Positions 47,476-55,285 of a stretch of DNA of 64,000 nucleotides are shown here, piece after piece (position 1 is the first letter of the stretch; every line of letters begins with the position of its first letter). The stretch spans positions 372,001-436,000 of the forward strand of contig NZ_JACSPZ010000003.1 of assembly GCF_014836905.1 (NCBI RefSeq), in the 5' to 3' direction. A model generated the notes under the pieces. That model was not told the origin of the DNA. It saw nothing but the letters and a program-made list of their open reading frames with translations, and did no database searches. The DNA comes from Solibacillus faecavium (GTDB lineage Bacteria; Bacillota; Bacilli; Bacillales_A; Planococcaceae). The position numbers were made by a program, and so were the translations under genes.

Positions 47476-47486
47476 ACAGTTATAAT
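47458..47486 (+). promoter_or_regulatory. Sigma-A promoter of yutJ
   Basis: TTGTGA (47458-47463) and a consensus TATAAT (47481-47486) are 17 bases apart. Transcription should start near 47493, giving a leader of about 180 bases. In that leader GTAATT (47638-47643) can pair with AATTAC at 47624-47629 or at 47648-47653, two mutually exclusive stems just before the ribosome site. Confidence 0.65.
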
Positions 47487-47673
47487 GTTTATGGAAAGTT
47501 TGTGAACAAAACTATTCTTCGTACAGTAAGCGTTCTATTTCGTACTGAATGAAGGTAGAGCTTCTGACAGGCGTTGGAGATTTATATAGATTTTTTTGGG
47601 GTAAACTAGAAAAAAACAGACACAATTACGCGTAGGTGTAATTGATTAATTACAGAATATGAGGGAAATTGCT

Positions 47674-48741
47674 ATGCAGAAATTAGTATTATTAGGTGGC
47701 GGATATGGAAATATGCGAATTTTGCTTCGTTTATTACCAGGCTTACCGGCAGATGTAGAAATTACATTGGTGGATCGTACACCTTTCCATAGTTTGAAAA
47801 CAGAATTTTACGCACTTGCAGCGGGTACTTCTACAGATAAAGAAATTCGTGTTGCGTTTCCGGAGCATGAGCGGTTAAATCGTGTATATGGTGAAGTTGT
47901 TCGTATTGATCGTGAAGATAAAAAAGTATATTTGGAAGATGGACAGGAACTGGCATATGACCAGCTTGTTATCGGTTTAGGCTGTGTTGATAAATATCAT
48001 GGTGTCCCAGGCGCTGATGAATTCACATATAGTATTCAAACTATCGCAAAATCACGCAAAACATTTGAAAAGGTTTGCGGTTTAGCTCCTGGCTCAACTG
48101 TAGCAATTATCGGTGCAGGACTTTCAGGAATTGAGCTTGCAAGTGAATTACGCGAAAGTCGCTCAGATTTAAAAATTAAATTATTTGACCGTTCGCACCG
48201 TATTTTACGAGACTTCCCAGAAAAGTTAAGTGAATACATTAAATCATGGTTCGAAAAACATAATGTTGAAGTAATTGCTGAATCTAATATTACACGTGTA
48301 GAAGAAGGTCGTCTTTACAATCACGATGAAGTTATTGAAGCGGATGTAATTGTTTGGACTGCAGGTGTACAACCTGTAAAAATCGTTCGTGAATTGGATG
48401 TAGAAAAAGATAAATTTAATCGCCCAATCATTACAGACCATTACCATGTAGTTGGCGATGAGGATGTATACGTAGTAGGAGATTGTGCTTCTTCTCATTT
48501 ACCTCCAACAGCCCAATTAGCCGAGGAACAAGGTGAGCGTATTGTAAAAGTACTAAAAATGCGCTGGAAAGGCGAGCCACTACCGGAAAAGCTTTCAGAA
48601 ATCAAAATGAAGGGCTTTATGGGCTCCTTGGGTAAGAAGCAAGGCTTTGTTCATTTAGCTGATACAACGGTAACAGGACGTATTGCACGCCTAATGAAGT
48701 CAGGTCTTCTTTGGTATTATAAACGTCAAAACGATAATTAA
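47674..48741 (+). CDS. yutJ: Type II NADH dehydrogenase-like protein YutJ
   Basis: A 355-residue FAD-dependent pyridine nucleotide oxidoreductase, the same length as B. subtilis YutJ. FAD site KLVLLGGGYGNMRILLRL is at 3-20, NADH site VAIIGAGLSGIELASEL near 150-166, and the second FAD motif EDVYVVGDCASS near 267. It should oxidise NADH and reduce menaquinone or another acceptor at the membrane without pumping protons. The ATG at 47674 follows GAGGGAA. Two Rex operators and a Rex-overlapped promoter upstream suggest induction when NADH is high, as for ndh in B. subtilis. Confidence 0.9.
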   Translation: MQKLVLLGGGYGNMRILLRLLPGLPADVEITLVDRTPFHSLKTEFYALAAGTSTDKEIRVAFPEHERLNRVYGEVVRIDREDKKVYLEDGQELAYDQLVIGLGCVDKYHGVPGADEFTYSIQTIAKSRKTFEKVCGLAPGSTVAIIGAGLSGIELASELRESRSDLKIKLFDRSHRILRDFPEKLSEYIKSWFEKHNVEVIAESNITRVEEGRLYNHDEVIEADVIVWTAGVQPVKIVRELDVEKDKFNRPIITDHYHVVGDEDVYVVGDCASSHLPPTAQLAEEQGERIVKVLKMRWKGEPLPEKLSEIKMKGFMGSLGKKQGFVHLADTTVTGRIARLMKSGLLWYYKRQNDN

Positions 48742-48746
48742 TAATA

Positions 48747-48787
48747 AAAATGCCTCTCTAGCAAAATTATGCTAAAGAGGCATTTTC
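48747..48787. terminator. Bidirectional terminator (yutJ / yuzD)
   Basis: AAAAATGCCTCT pairs with AGAGGCATTTT, with an inner TAGC/GCTA stem. Confidence 0.85.
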
Positions 48788-49120
48788 TTACTCTGCAATT
48801 GGCTCAAAGCCTGCTGCTTCAAGTGCTGCAAATACAGGTTTAATTTGTACATAACCTTCTCCGACAACTTCATCATTTACTAAAACCAGTGGATAGAAAA
48901 ATTCATCTTCTTGTATGCGATTTGCATAATCTTGATCACGCTCGTTATCAATTGTACCTTCAATGTCGATATAACGAATCGTAAACGGTTGTTCAGGATA
49001 TTTACGTGAGATTGCAGCTTGAAGCCATTCGTATGTATCTTTAGAAGAAGGTGCGTTCACACAGCTCGCACAAATGATATTTGCGCCGAAAACTTCAATA
49101 ATTGGCTGAGATTGTGACAT
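48788..49120 (-). CDS. yuzD: Putative disulfide oxidoreductase YuzD (DUF1462)
   Basis: A 110-residue thioredoxin-fold protein of the YuzD family. The N-terminal half has the CxxC motif ICASCVNAPSSKDTYEWL near 17-34. A cis-Pro-like FFYPLVLVNDEVVGEG is near 73-88. The partner is unknown. It is divergent from yutI, a NifU-like Fe-S protein, as in B. subtilis, which hints at a link to Fe-S or thiol handling. AAAGGTTGG precedes the ATG. Confidence 0.85.
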   Translation of the reverse strand: MSQSQPIIEVFGANIICASCVNAPSSKDTYEWLQAAISRKYPEQPFTIRYIDIEGTIDNERDQDYANRIQEDEFFYPLVLVNDEVVGEGYVQIKPVFAALEAAGFEPIAE

Positions 49121-49204
49121 GGGAATTCCAACCTTTCGCTATTCAATAATGGATTTTTTTGCTCCTTCACATTATAATGATTTTAATGAAGGGAGTCGAG
49201 CAAA

Positions 49205-49441
49205 ATGACAGAAACAGAACAATATGCACAAGTACAGGAAGTTTTAGATAAATTACGCCCGTTTTTATTACGCGATGGCGGAGACTGTGAATTAGTTGAT
49301 ATTGAAGAAGGTATCGTAAAGCTGCGTTTACTAGGCGCATGCGGTAGCTGCCCAAGTTCTACAATTACGTTAAAAGCAGGTATCGAACGTGCACTATTAG
49401 AAGAAGTGCCAGGTATTGTTGAAGTAGAGCAGGTATTCTAA
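49205..49441 (+). CDS. yutI: NifU C-terminal domain protein YutI
   Basis: A 78-residue stand-alone NifU-C (Nfu) domain that carries an Fe-S cluster between two subunits for delivery to target proteins. The motif [19 protein letters not shown] opens the domain and the cluster-binding CxxC is in [19 protein letters not shown] near 44-62. The ATG follows GAAGGGAG. Works downstream of the suf system at 33535-38889. It is a single-gene unit with its own terminator. Confidence 0.92.
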   Translation: MTETEQYAQVQEVLDKLRPFLLRDGGDCELVDIEEGIVKLRLLGACGSCPSSTITLKAGIERALLEEVPGIVEVEQVF

Positions 49442-49503
49442 TTAATGGTATTATCCTTTAGATTAAGGGGTATCCCATTTTGCGGAAAATAGCAAAATAG
49501 CAT

Positions 49504-49545
49504 GAGCTGCCTTAAATTTAAATTTAAGGCAGCTCTATATTTTTT
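49504..49545. terminator. Terminator with a long perfect palindrome
   Basis: GAGCTGCCTTAAATTT and AAATTTAAGGCAGCTC form a perfect 32-base palindrome followed by TATATTTTTTTT, between yutI and a convergent gene. Confidence 0.9.
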
Positions 49546-50238
49546 TTATAGGGGCATTTTTTCACGTTCTTCTCGGACCAATTCCCATTGCTCCTTGGCC
49601 ATCTCTATAAGTTTTGCTTCGCCACCTACACGCTGACTTTCGATAACGCGTGAAAAGAAGCGAGTTGCATTTTGATAGTCGTTGATTCGACGTGATAATT
49701 CAGCAATCATATACATAATACGTATGGAAGACATTTGTGTACCCGAAAAATCTTCCGTCGAGAAGCTTTCCATATAAAAATCACGTGCCATTTTAAGAAA
49801 GCGTTGTTCTTGCCCAGTATTATTGATGGAGCGGTATAACCATGCAAGTCGTAGGGTCAAACCAGATATAATAACAAATTTTTCTTTTTTAATAGTTGCA
49901 CATAATAAAGCAAGTTTATATGCCTGGATGGCATCGAAAACCGTACGCTCACTTTTAAAATTGTGTGGTATCCAATTATTAGAAATTTGAATAGTGATTT
50001 GTTCTTTGACACCCGGGGCAAAATATTTATTGAAGTCTTCCGTAAAGGAAAATCCACAATGCTGACAAACGAATACATTATAGTATAATGCGTTGACTTG
50101 ATTATCTGCATATATTGGGTGAAAATCGGATTCGGTATGGTCAACTTTTATGGATTTTGAACGCACTTTTAATGTAGGGAATTTTTTTTTGCAATTTAAG
50201 CATTCAACATCTTTTTCATAGTATGGGGAAATTATCAT
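49546..50238 (-). CDS. DUF2225 family protein
   Basis: A 230-residue protein. The N-terminal third looks like a double zinc-ribbon (VECLNCKKKFPTLKV near 10-24 and VFVCQHCGFSFTEDF near 52-66), and the rest is helical and TPR-like (AYKLALLCATIKKE; RINDYQNATRFFSRVIES). This matches DUF2225 of Bacillales, whose function is unknown. The zinc ribbon plus TPR layout suggests a protein- or nucleic-acid-binding adaptor. AGAGGT precedes the ATG. Single gene. Confidence 0.82.
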   Translation of the reverse strand: MIISPYYEKDVECLNCKKKFPTLKVRSKSIKVDHTESDFHPIYADNQVNALYYNVFVCQHCGFSFTEDFNKYFAPGVKEQITIQISNNWIPHNFKSERTVFDAIQAYKLALLCATIKKEKFVIISGLTLRLAWLYRSINNTGQEQRFLKMARDFYMESFSTEDFSGTQMSSIRIMYMIAELSRRINDYQNATRFFSRVIESQRVGGEAKLIEMAKEQWELVREEREKMPL

Positions 50239-50445
50239 AGGTCACATACCTCTCGCATAAATAATAACTATATTATAGCAAGGGAATTACAGGAATAGTG
50301 ATAAATTAACTGAATTATTATGAATTTTTTAGGTATTTTATCCTCCAGTAATAAAAGTGCTGTAGTAAAATACTTGGACTAGGCAGTTTTGTTGTCAGAT
50401 ACGTTTTACAATTGATATGATAAGTAAAGAAAGTAGGTGACTGAA

Positions 50446-50820
50446 ATGGCAAGTGAAAAACAAGTAATTATATTAACAGAAGCGGCCTCATTTCAAGTCA
50501 AAGAAATGATGGTCCAAAACGAAGAGGAAAATGCGAGCTTGCGTGTAGCCGTAAAAGGCGGGGGCTGCAGTGGTCTTTCATATGGTATGGCATTTGAGCA
50601 AACAGTTAATGAAGACGACTTCGTTGACAACCAATACGGGATTCAAATTATCGTATCTAAAGAAGATGCGGGTATTTTACAGGACACTAAAATTGATTTT
50701 AAACAATCATTAATGGGCGGCGGTTTCACAATCGACAACCCGAACGCACTTGCTTCATGCGGATGCGGCACAAGCTTTAAAGCGGCTGCACGTCCAGCAG
50801 TAGAGCAACCATGTGAATAA
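50446..50820 (+). CDS. yutM: HesB/IscA (A-type) Fe-S carrier
   Basis: A 124-residue A-type Fe-S carrier, close to B. subtilis YutM. The three cluster cysteines are visible: GGGCSGLSYG near 40 and ASCGCGTSF near 105 (CGC). It accepts clusters from SufBCD and passes them on, typically to 4Fe-4S enzymes such as LipA or GltB. The ATG at 50446 follows AGTAGGTGA; the in-frame ATG three codons earlier lies in the site. Single gene with terminator. Confidence 0.92.
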   Translation: MASEKQVIILTEAASFQVKEMMVQNEEENASLRVAVKGGGCSGLSYGMAFEQTVNEDDFVDNQYGIQIIVSKEDAGILQDTKIDFKQSLMGGGFTIDNPNALASCGCGTSFKAAARPAVEQPCE

Positions 50821-50835
50821 TAATTAAAATGACTA

Positions 50836-50868
50836 AGTCTTTAGCAATAAATGCTAAAGGCTTTTTTT
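50836..50868 (+). terminator. Intrinsic terminator of yutM
   Basis: AGTCTTTAGCA pairs with TGCTAAAGGCT (G-T pair) and is followed by seven Ts. Confidence 0.85.
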
Positions 50869-50976
50869 GAATTCTTATATCTCCTATAACGGTACTATGT
50901 TTTAGTGTATACTTTTGTATTATTATAAGGTTTGAATTATTATAATAATAAAACCATACTGCTAGGGGGCAATGAG

Positions 50977-52182
50977 GTGAGTGTATTAGAGTTATTGGAT
51001 AAGCTGGATCAAATCGAAATTTTATATGAGCCGATCTATAGTGCAGATGGACATCGCGTAATTGCATACGAAGTAATTGGTCAAGTAGAAAGCGAAAACA
51101 AGATAATTAATATCGAAAAATTCACATACGAAAAAGATGTGCCTGCGGATATTAGAGCAGAAATTGAGCTATTATTTGTCCGGAAAACTTTACAGGCAGT
51201 TGCACATTTAATCGATGATTTTGGTTTATATATTCCTTGTAACCCTGAGTTGCTTATGCTAGATTTTGGAGAAAACTATTTTTCAATGTTAAAAGAAATA
51301 GTTGTAGAATCGAATTTATCGAATATTACACTTGTAATGACCGAGCATAAATTTGATGGGGAGACCAACCAACTCCAACATCTAATCCGTTATATAAAGA
51401 CATACGGCGTGAAAATTGCATTTGCAGATGTCGGGTCTCAAACGCAGCTTGAAAATATCATGTTGCTCGAGCCATCCATTTTAAAATTGAATGTAGGTCA
51501 GCTAAATTATAATTTGTGGGGTGCTCAAAATCACGCATTCTCTACGATCCGTACTCTTGCTGTTAAGATGGGCACTCAATTATTAATTGAAAATATCGAA
51601 ACAGTATACCAATTACAGCATGGATGGAAAAACGGGGCACGTTACTATAAAGGACCTTATTTACAACTCCCACAGAAGAAATTACATGCACGTGATTCAT
51701 TAAAAGAGCGTTTCCGCAAAGAATGTGAGCAATTTATCGCTACAGAGAAGAAGCAGCTTCTACATAAATATGACGAAATGAAGCGGCTTGAGCGAGTAAT
51801 CTGTACAATTGTGGAACAGTTAAATCCTACAAGTATGCAAAACGAAAAATTATTGGAGTTGGCAAAAGCTCTGGAAGATTGTGCATTCCGACTTTATATT
51901 TGTGATAATAATGGTTTCCAAACATCACCGAATATAAGTTGGAAAGATGGTAAGTGGGAAATGCATCAAGAAACAATAGGGAAAAACTGGAGCTGGAGAC
52001 CATATTTCCTATTGAACATTATTAAAATGACAAAAGATAACCAGGGAGAATTGTCAGGTGTATATAGCGATATTGAAACAGGTGAGCTAACGCGTACCTA
52101 CTCGATGGCAATTGCCAATGAAGAATTTTTATTTATTGATATCAAATATGACTATTTATATGAGCATAATATCGTTAATTAA
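50977..52182 (+). CDS. ykuI: Degenerate EAL-domain protein YkuI
   Basis: A 401-residue protein with an EAL-like barrel (about 1-240) and a C-terminal PAS-like YkuI_C domain (about 260-400; KNWSWRPYFLLNIIKM near 337). The EAL signature reads AYEVIG, as in B. subtilis YkuI. The DDFGTG loop, which carries metal-binding Asp residues in active enzymes, reads ADVGSQ, and LKxD reads LKLN. Loss of these acidic residues argues for c-di-GMP binding rather than hydrolysis. The GTG at 50977 follows AGGGGGC; an in-frame start at 50932 has no site. An intact HD-GYP enzyme is at 42070-43173. Confidence 0.88.
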   Translation: MSVLELLDKLDQIEILYEPIYSADGHRVIAYEVIGQVESENKIINIEKFTYEKDVPADIRAEIELLFVRKTLQAVAHLIDDFGLYIPCNPELLMLDFGENYFSMLKEIVVESNLSNITLVMTEHKFDGETNQLQHLIRYIKTYGVKIAFADVGSQTQLENIMLLEPSILKLNVGQLNYNLWGAQNHAFSTIRTLAVKMGTQLLIENIETVYQLQHGWKNGARYYKGPYLQLPQKKLHARDSLKERFRKECEQFIATEKKQLLHKYDEMKRLERVICTIVEQLNPTSMQNEKLLELAKALEDCAFRLYICDNNGFQTSPNISWKDGKWEMHQETIGKNWSWRPYFLLNIIKMTKDNQGELSGVYSDIETGELTRTYSMAIANEEFLFIDIKYDYLYEHNIVN

Positions 52183-52334
52183 TAGAGTACTATTTACTGA
52201 TTTGTTTGAAATAACCAATAAAAAACGCTAGTATTAAAAGTAGTAATTTCGTAAAAAAATAGCACATTCTAGCGTACAGAAAATAGAATTATTCTAGTAC
52301 TTGCGCTAGTACATTAAAATTAAGGGGGTTTTGA

Positions 52335-53549
52335 TTGGTGAAAAGACCGACAATTTTAGTATTAGGTGCAGGTTATGGTGGATTAACTACTATTGTTAAT
52401 CTACAAAAGCTTGTCAATGCAAATGAGGCAGAAATCATTTTAGTAAACAAAAATGACTACCATTATGAAACGACATGGTTGCATGAAGTTGGGGCAGGTA
52501 CGATTTCTCCTGACAAAGCGCGCTATCCTATTTCAAAAGTAATTAATCATAACGTAACCTTTGTAAAAGCTAATGTTGAAAGCATCGATGTCAATACAAA
52601 ATTGGTCGGTACTTCTGCCGGTGATTTTTCGTACGATTATCTAGTCATTGGATTAGGGTTTGAAGGTGAGACATTCGGTATACCTGGATTGAAAGAGCAT
52701 GCTTTATCATTAACCAATATTAATACAGCACGCCAAGTCCGCGAGCATATCGAATATCAGTTTGCTTCATGGACTTTGGATGAAGTAAAAGACGATAGCA
52801 AATTAACAATCATCGTCGGTGGTGCAGGCTTTACAGGAATCGAATTTTTGGGAGAACTGGGTAACCGCATCCCTGAGCTTTGTAAAGAATTTGATATACC
52901 TCAAGAAAAAGTACGTTTACTCTGTGTCGAGGCAGCATCGACAGTATTACCAGGATTTGATCCGGAATTAGTCGATTATGCGAAAGCACAATTATCAAAA
53001 AAAGGCGTAGAGTTTTCGATTGGTACACCAATTGTTGAAGCAACAGCAGAAGGTGTTAAAATTAGAAAAGATGAAGAGGATTTTGAGTTTATTAAAGCAG
53101 GGACTGTCGTATGGGCAGCTGGAATACGCGGAAATGCTTTAGTGGAATCAAGTGGTCTCGAGTCCAATCGGGCGCGTATTGCAGTTCGTGAAGATATGCG
53201 CGCACCAGGCTTTGATGATGTATTTATCGTAGGGGATTGTGCATTTCTTCTAAATGAAGAGGCGGGGCGTCCTTATCCGCCAACTGCGCAGATTGCGATG
53301 CAGCAAGGTGTTACTATTGCAAAAAATATTAAACATTTAATTAATGAAGAGCCGACAGAAGTATTTGTATACGATGATAAAGGTGCTGTATGTTCATTAG
53401 GGCATGAAGATGCTATTGGGACTGCATTTGATCGTAAATTTACTGGTAAGCCAGCCTCTGCATTAAAAAAAGTAGTTGATGACCGTGCACTGTATTTAGT
53501 TGGTGGTGTAGGCTTAACACTGAAAAAAGGGAAATTTAAATTTTTATAA
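52335..53549 (+). CDS. yumB: Type II NADH dehydrogenase-like protein YumB
   Basis: A 404-residue flavoprotein of the NDH-2 family, close to B. subtilis YumB. FAD site ILVLGAGYGGLTTIVNL is at 6-22, NADH site LTIIVGGAGFTGIEFLGEL near 156-174, the second FAD motif VFIVGDCAFLLNEE near 298, the quinone-pocket AQIAMQQG near 320, and a basic/hydrophobic tail LTLKKGKFKFL for membrane contact. AAGGGGG serves either TTG at 52335 or GTG at 52338. Unlike yutJ, I see no Rex box upstream, so the two NADH oxidases may be used under different conditions. Confidence 0.9.
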   Translation: MVKRPTILVLGAGYGGLTTIVNLQKLVNANEAEIILVNKNDYHYETTWLHEVGAGTISPDKARYPISKVINHNVTFVKANVESIDVNTKLVGTSAGDFSYDYLVIGLGFEGETFGIPGLKEHALSLTNINTARQVREHIEYQFASWTLDEVKDDSKLTIIVGGAGFTGIEFLGELGNRIPELCKEFDIPQEKVRLLCVEAASTVLPGFDPELVDYAKAQLSKKGVEFSIGTPIVEATAEGVKIRKDEEDFEFIKAGTVVWAAGIRGNALVESSGLESNRARIAVREDMRAPGFDDVFIVGDCAFLLNEEAGRPYPPTAQIAMQQGVTIAKNIKHLINEEPTEVFVYDDKGAVCSLGHEDAIGTAFDRKFTGKPASALKKVVDDRALYLVGGVGLTLKKGKFKFL

Positions 53550-53559
53550 TCTAACTTCA

Positions 53560-53603
53560 AACTTGCAAACGAGTGTGCAACACTTCTTTTGCAAGTTTTT
53601 TTA
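53560..53603 (+). terminator. Intrinsic terminator of yumB
   Basis: AAACTTGCAAA pairs with TTTGCAAGTTT, extended by GAGTG/CACTT, then a T tract. Confidence 0.88.
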
Positions 53604-53629
53604 TCAGCATAACAAGGGGGATTTCTATT

Positions 53630-54127
53630 ATGAAAAAGGACAGAGGGAAAGTATGGCTTGGAGTTGCTGCCATTGTTGAGAACCAAGCGGGGGAATGGCT
53701 GCTCGTAAAAAAGACTTATGGTGGGCTTAAAGGGGTTTGGTCACTGCCAGCTGGCTTTGTACAGGAAGCAGAAACGGTAACAGCTGCAACTACGCGTGAA
53801 GTTTTGGAAGAGACAGGTATCATTTGCAAAGTAAAGGGGTTGGCAGGATTTCGCTCAGGTGTGATATTAAATGATATTAGCGATAATATGGCTATTTTTC
53901 ATTGCGAGCCAATCGATAATATTCAACAGTTCGTATTGCAGGAAAAAGAAATTATCGAAGCCTGCTGGATGGCACCAACAGATATCGTACAGCATGAATT
54001 ATCTTCCGTCATGTTAAGGGAAATGGCGCATCAGCAAGTTGTTAGTCATATTCATCCAATCATCGAAGATATTAATCCCGGAGATGTATTTGGCTATAGC
54101 GAATATCATTTATTTTTCAAGAAATAA
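53630..54127 (+). CDS. Nudix hydrolase
   Basis: A 165-residue protein with a perfect Nudix box at about 43-65 (G-x5-E-x7-REVLEETGI), which binds Mg2+ and hydrolyses a nucleoside diphosphate linked to another group. The flanking strands (GKVWLGVAAIVENQAGEWLLV before, RSGVILNDISDNMAIFHCE after, each shown in part) are normal for the fold. The substrate is not predictable. The ATG at 53630 follows AAGGGGG; an upstream in-frame start lies in the yumB terminator. Single gene. Confidence 0.88.
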   Translation: MKKDRGKVWLGVAAIVENQAGEWLLVKKTYGGLKGVWSLPAGFVQEAETVTAATTREVLEETGIICKVKGLAGFRSGVILNDISDNMAIFHCEPIDNIQQFVLQEKEIIEACWMAPTDIVQHELSSVMLREMAHQQVVSHIHPIIEDINPGDVFGYSEYHLFFKK

Positions 54128-54268
54128 TAACTGCTAAAATAAAAATACTATTAACTTTATGGAGAAGTATTGACAATTTTAATCTCCTGTTCATTATTTT
54201 GGATGTTGAATTGAAAGTACCCACTATATCATGTAAAATTATGAGAGATTATTGGGGGTATACATAAC

Positions 54269-54595
54269 ATGAATGATGTTTCATTAGTACAGTTAATCAT
54301 TTCGATTGTTTTATTTTTTGTCATGTTTTTCGGAATCGGATTTTTATTGAATATGTTATTGCGTATGACATGGTTAATGGCCATTGTTTATCCGATTGTC
54401 GTAATTTTTATTATTGATGAAGTTAGCTTTTTGGATTATATCTTTAAACCTAGTATGGCATTTTCTGCACTAGTAGATAAAGTTCAGGCATTACAGCTCG
54501 TAGATATTTTAATTTTAGCGGGTGGCTTCGGAGGTGCAATAGTAGCTGGATTTGTTATGATTGCTCTTCGAAAGGCCGGTTATCGAATGTTTTAA
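54269..54595 (+). CDS. yuiB: Membrane protein YuiB
   Basis: A 108-residue protein with three hydrophobic segments (about 8-30, 34-52 and 78-100) and a short loop FLDYIFKPSMAFSALVDKV between them. Length, topology and position next to yuiD and yumB match B. subtilis YuiB, whose function is unknown. The start follows TTGGGGG. A strong convergent terminator separates it from yuiD. Confidence 0.8.
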   Translation: MNDVSLVQLIISIVLFFVMFFGIGFLLNMLLRMTWLMAIVYPIVVIFIIDEVSFLDYIFKPSMAFSALVDKVQALQLVDILILAGGFGGAIVAGFVMIALRKAGYRMF

Positions 54596-54600
54596 AAATA

Positions 54601-54650
54601 AAAAATGGATCTGTTAAAGGTAATCTAATCTTTTAACAGATCCATTTTTT
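54601..54650. terminator. Bidirectional terminator (yuiB / yuiD)
   Basis: AAAAATGGATCTGTTAAA pairs with TTTAACAGATCCATTTTT around a 13-base loop. Confidence 0.92.
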
Positions 54651-55140
54651 ATAAACCTTGAACACTATACCACACAACTGCAAGCACTATTCCCGCAAGT
54701 CCCCCGATAAATACTTCGCTTTTTTTATGACCTAATAACGTTTTTAAATCTTCTATTTTTTCCTGTTCATTCATTTCAGGCCAACGCTTGATTTCATCGA
54801 AAAATAACTGAAGGTCATGTCGGATTTCGTTTAAAACTGCTGCATGTTGTCCAGCTTGAAAACGTACATGGCTCGCATCATACATTACAATGCCAGCTAA
54901 CATTGCAGCAACAGCAAAAGTTACAGAATCAAAACCTGCTTCTATACCAACTGCAGTGGCGATGCTCGTTACAGCAGCAGAGTGGGAACTCGGCATCCCC
55001 CCTGTAGAAGTTAATAAGCTCCAGTCGAACTTTCTAGTAACAATAAAATTTATCGGAACCTTTAATATTTGTGCAAAAACAATTGCGAAAATCCCGAGCC
55101 AAAGTGGCGTATTTTGCAGAAGTTCGATAATTACACCCAC
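54649..55140 (-). CDS. yuiD: Divergent PAP2 family membrane protein YuiD
   Basis: A 163-residue membrane protein of the DUF212 divergent PAP2 family. The phosphatase-type motif TGGMPSSHSAAVTSIA near 46-61 (PSSH) and a later MYDASHVRFQAGQHAA near 86-101 carry the conserved Ser, His and Arg. Membrane helices are near 10-30, 55-90 and at the C-terminus. Activity on a lipid phosphate is inferred only from the fold. The start is a GTG with a weak upstream GAGAAA, so the exact N-terminus is uncertain. Confidence 0.85.
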   Translation of the reverse strand: MGVIIELLQNTPLWLGIFAIVFAQILKVPINFIVTRKFDWSLLTSTGGMPSSHSAAVTSIATAVGIEAGFDSVTFAVAAMLAGIVMYDASHVRFQAGQHAAVLNEIRHDLQLFFDEIKRWPEMNEQEKIEDLKTLLGHKKSEVFIGGLAGIVLAVVWYSVQGL

Positions 55141-55285
55141 TTTCTCATAATTGCTGTAATTATACCATTTTTCCTATGTTGGATTAAAATTAAACTCACA
55201 GAAAAATAAATAAATTGTTTCTTTCGTTACCCGAATTAACTGATTTTGTATATAATAAAACTATACATTAGGAGGTTTTAAAAAT

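Noticed and set aside
47500-47505. Third Rex site downstream of the yutJ -10 element
   Set aside because: Only one half (TTGTGA) is present; the other half at the right spacing reads CTATTC, so it is listed only as a half-site.
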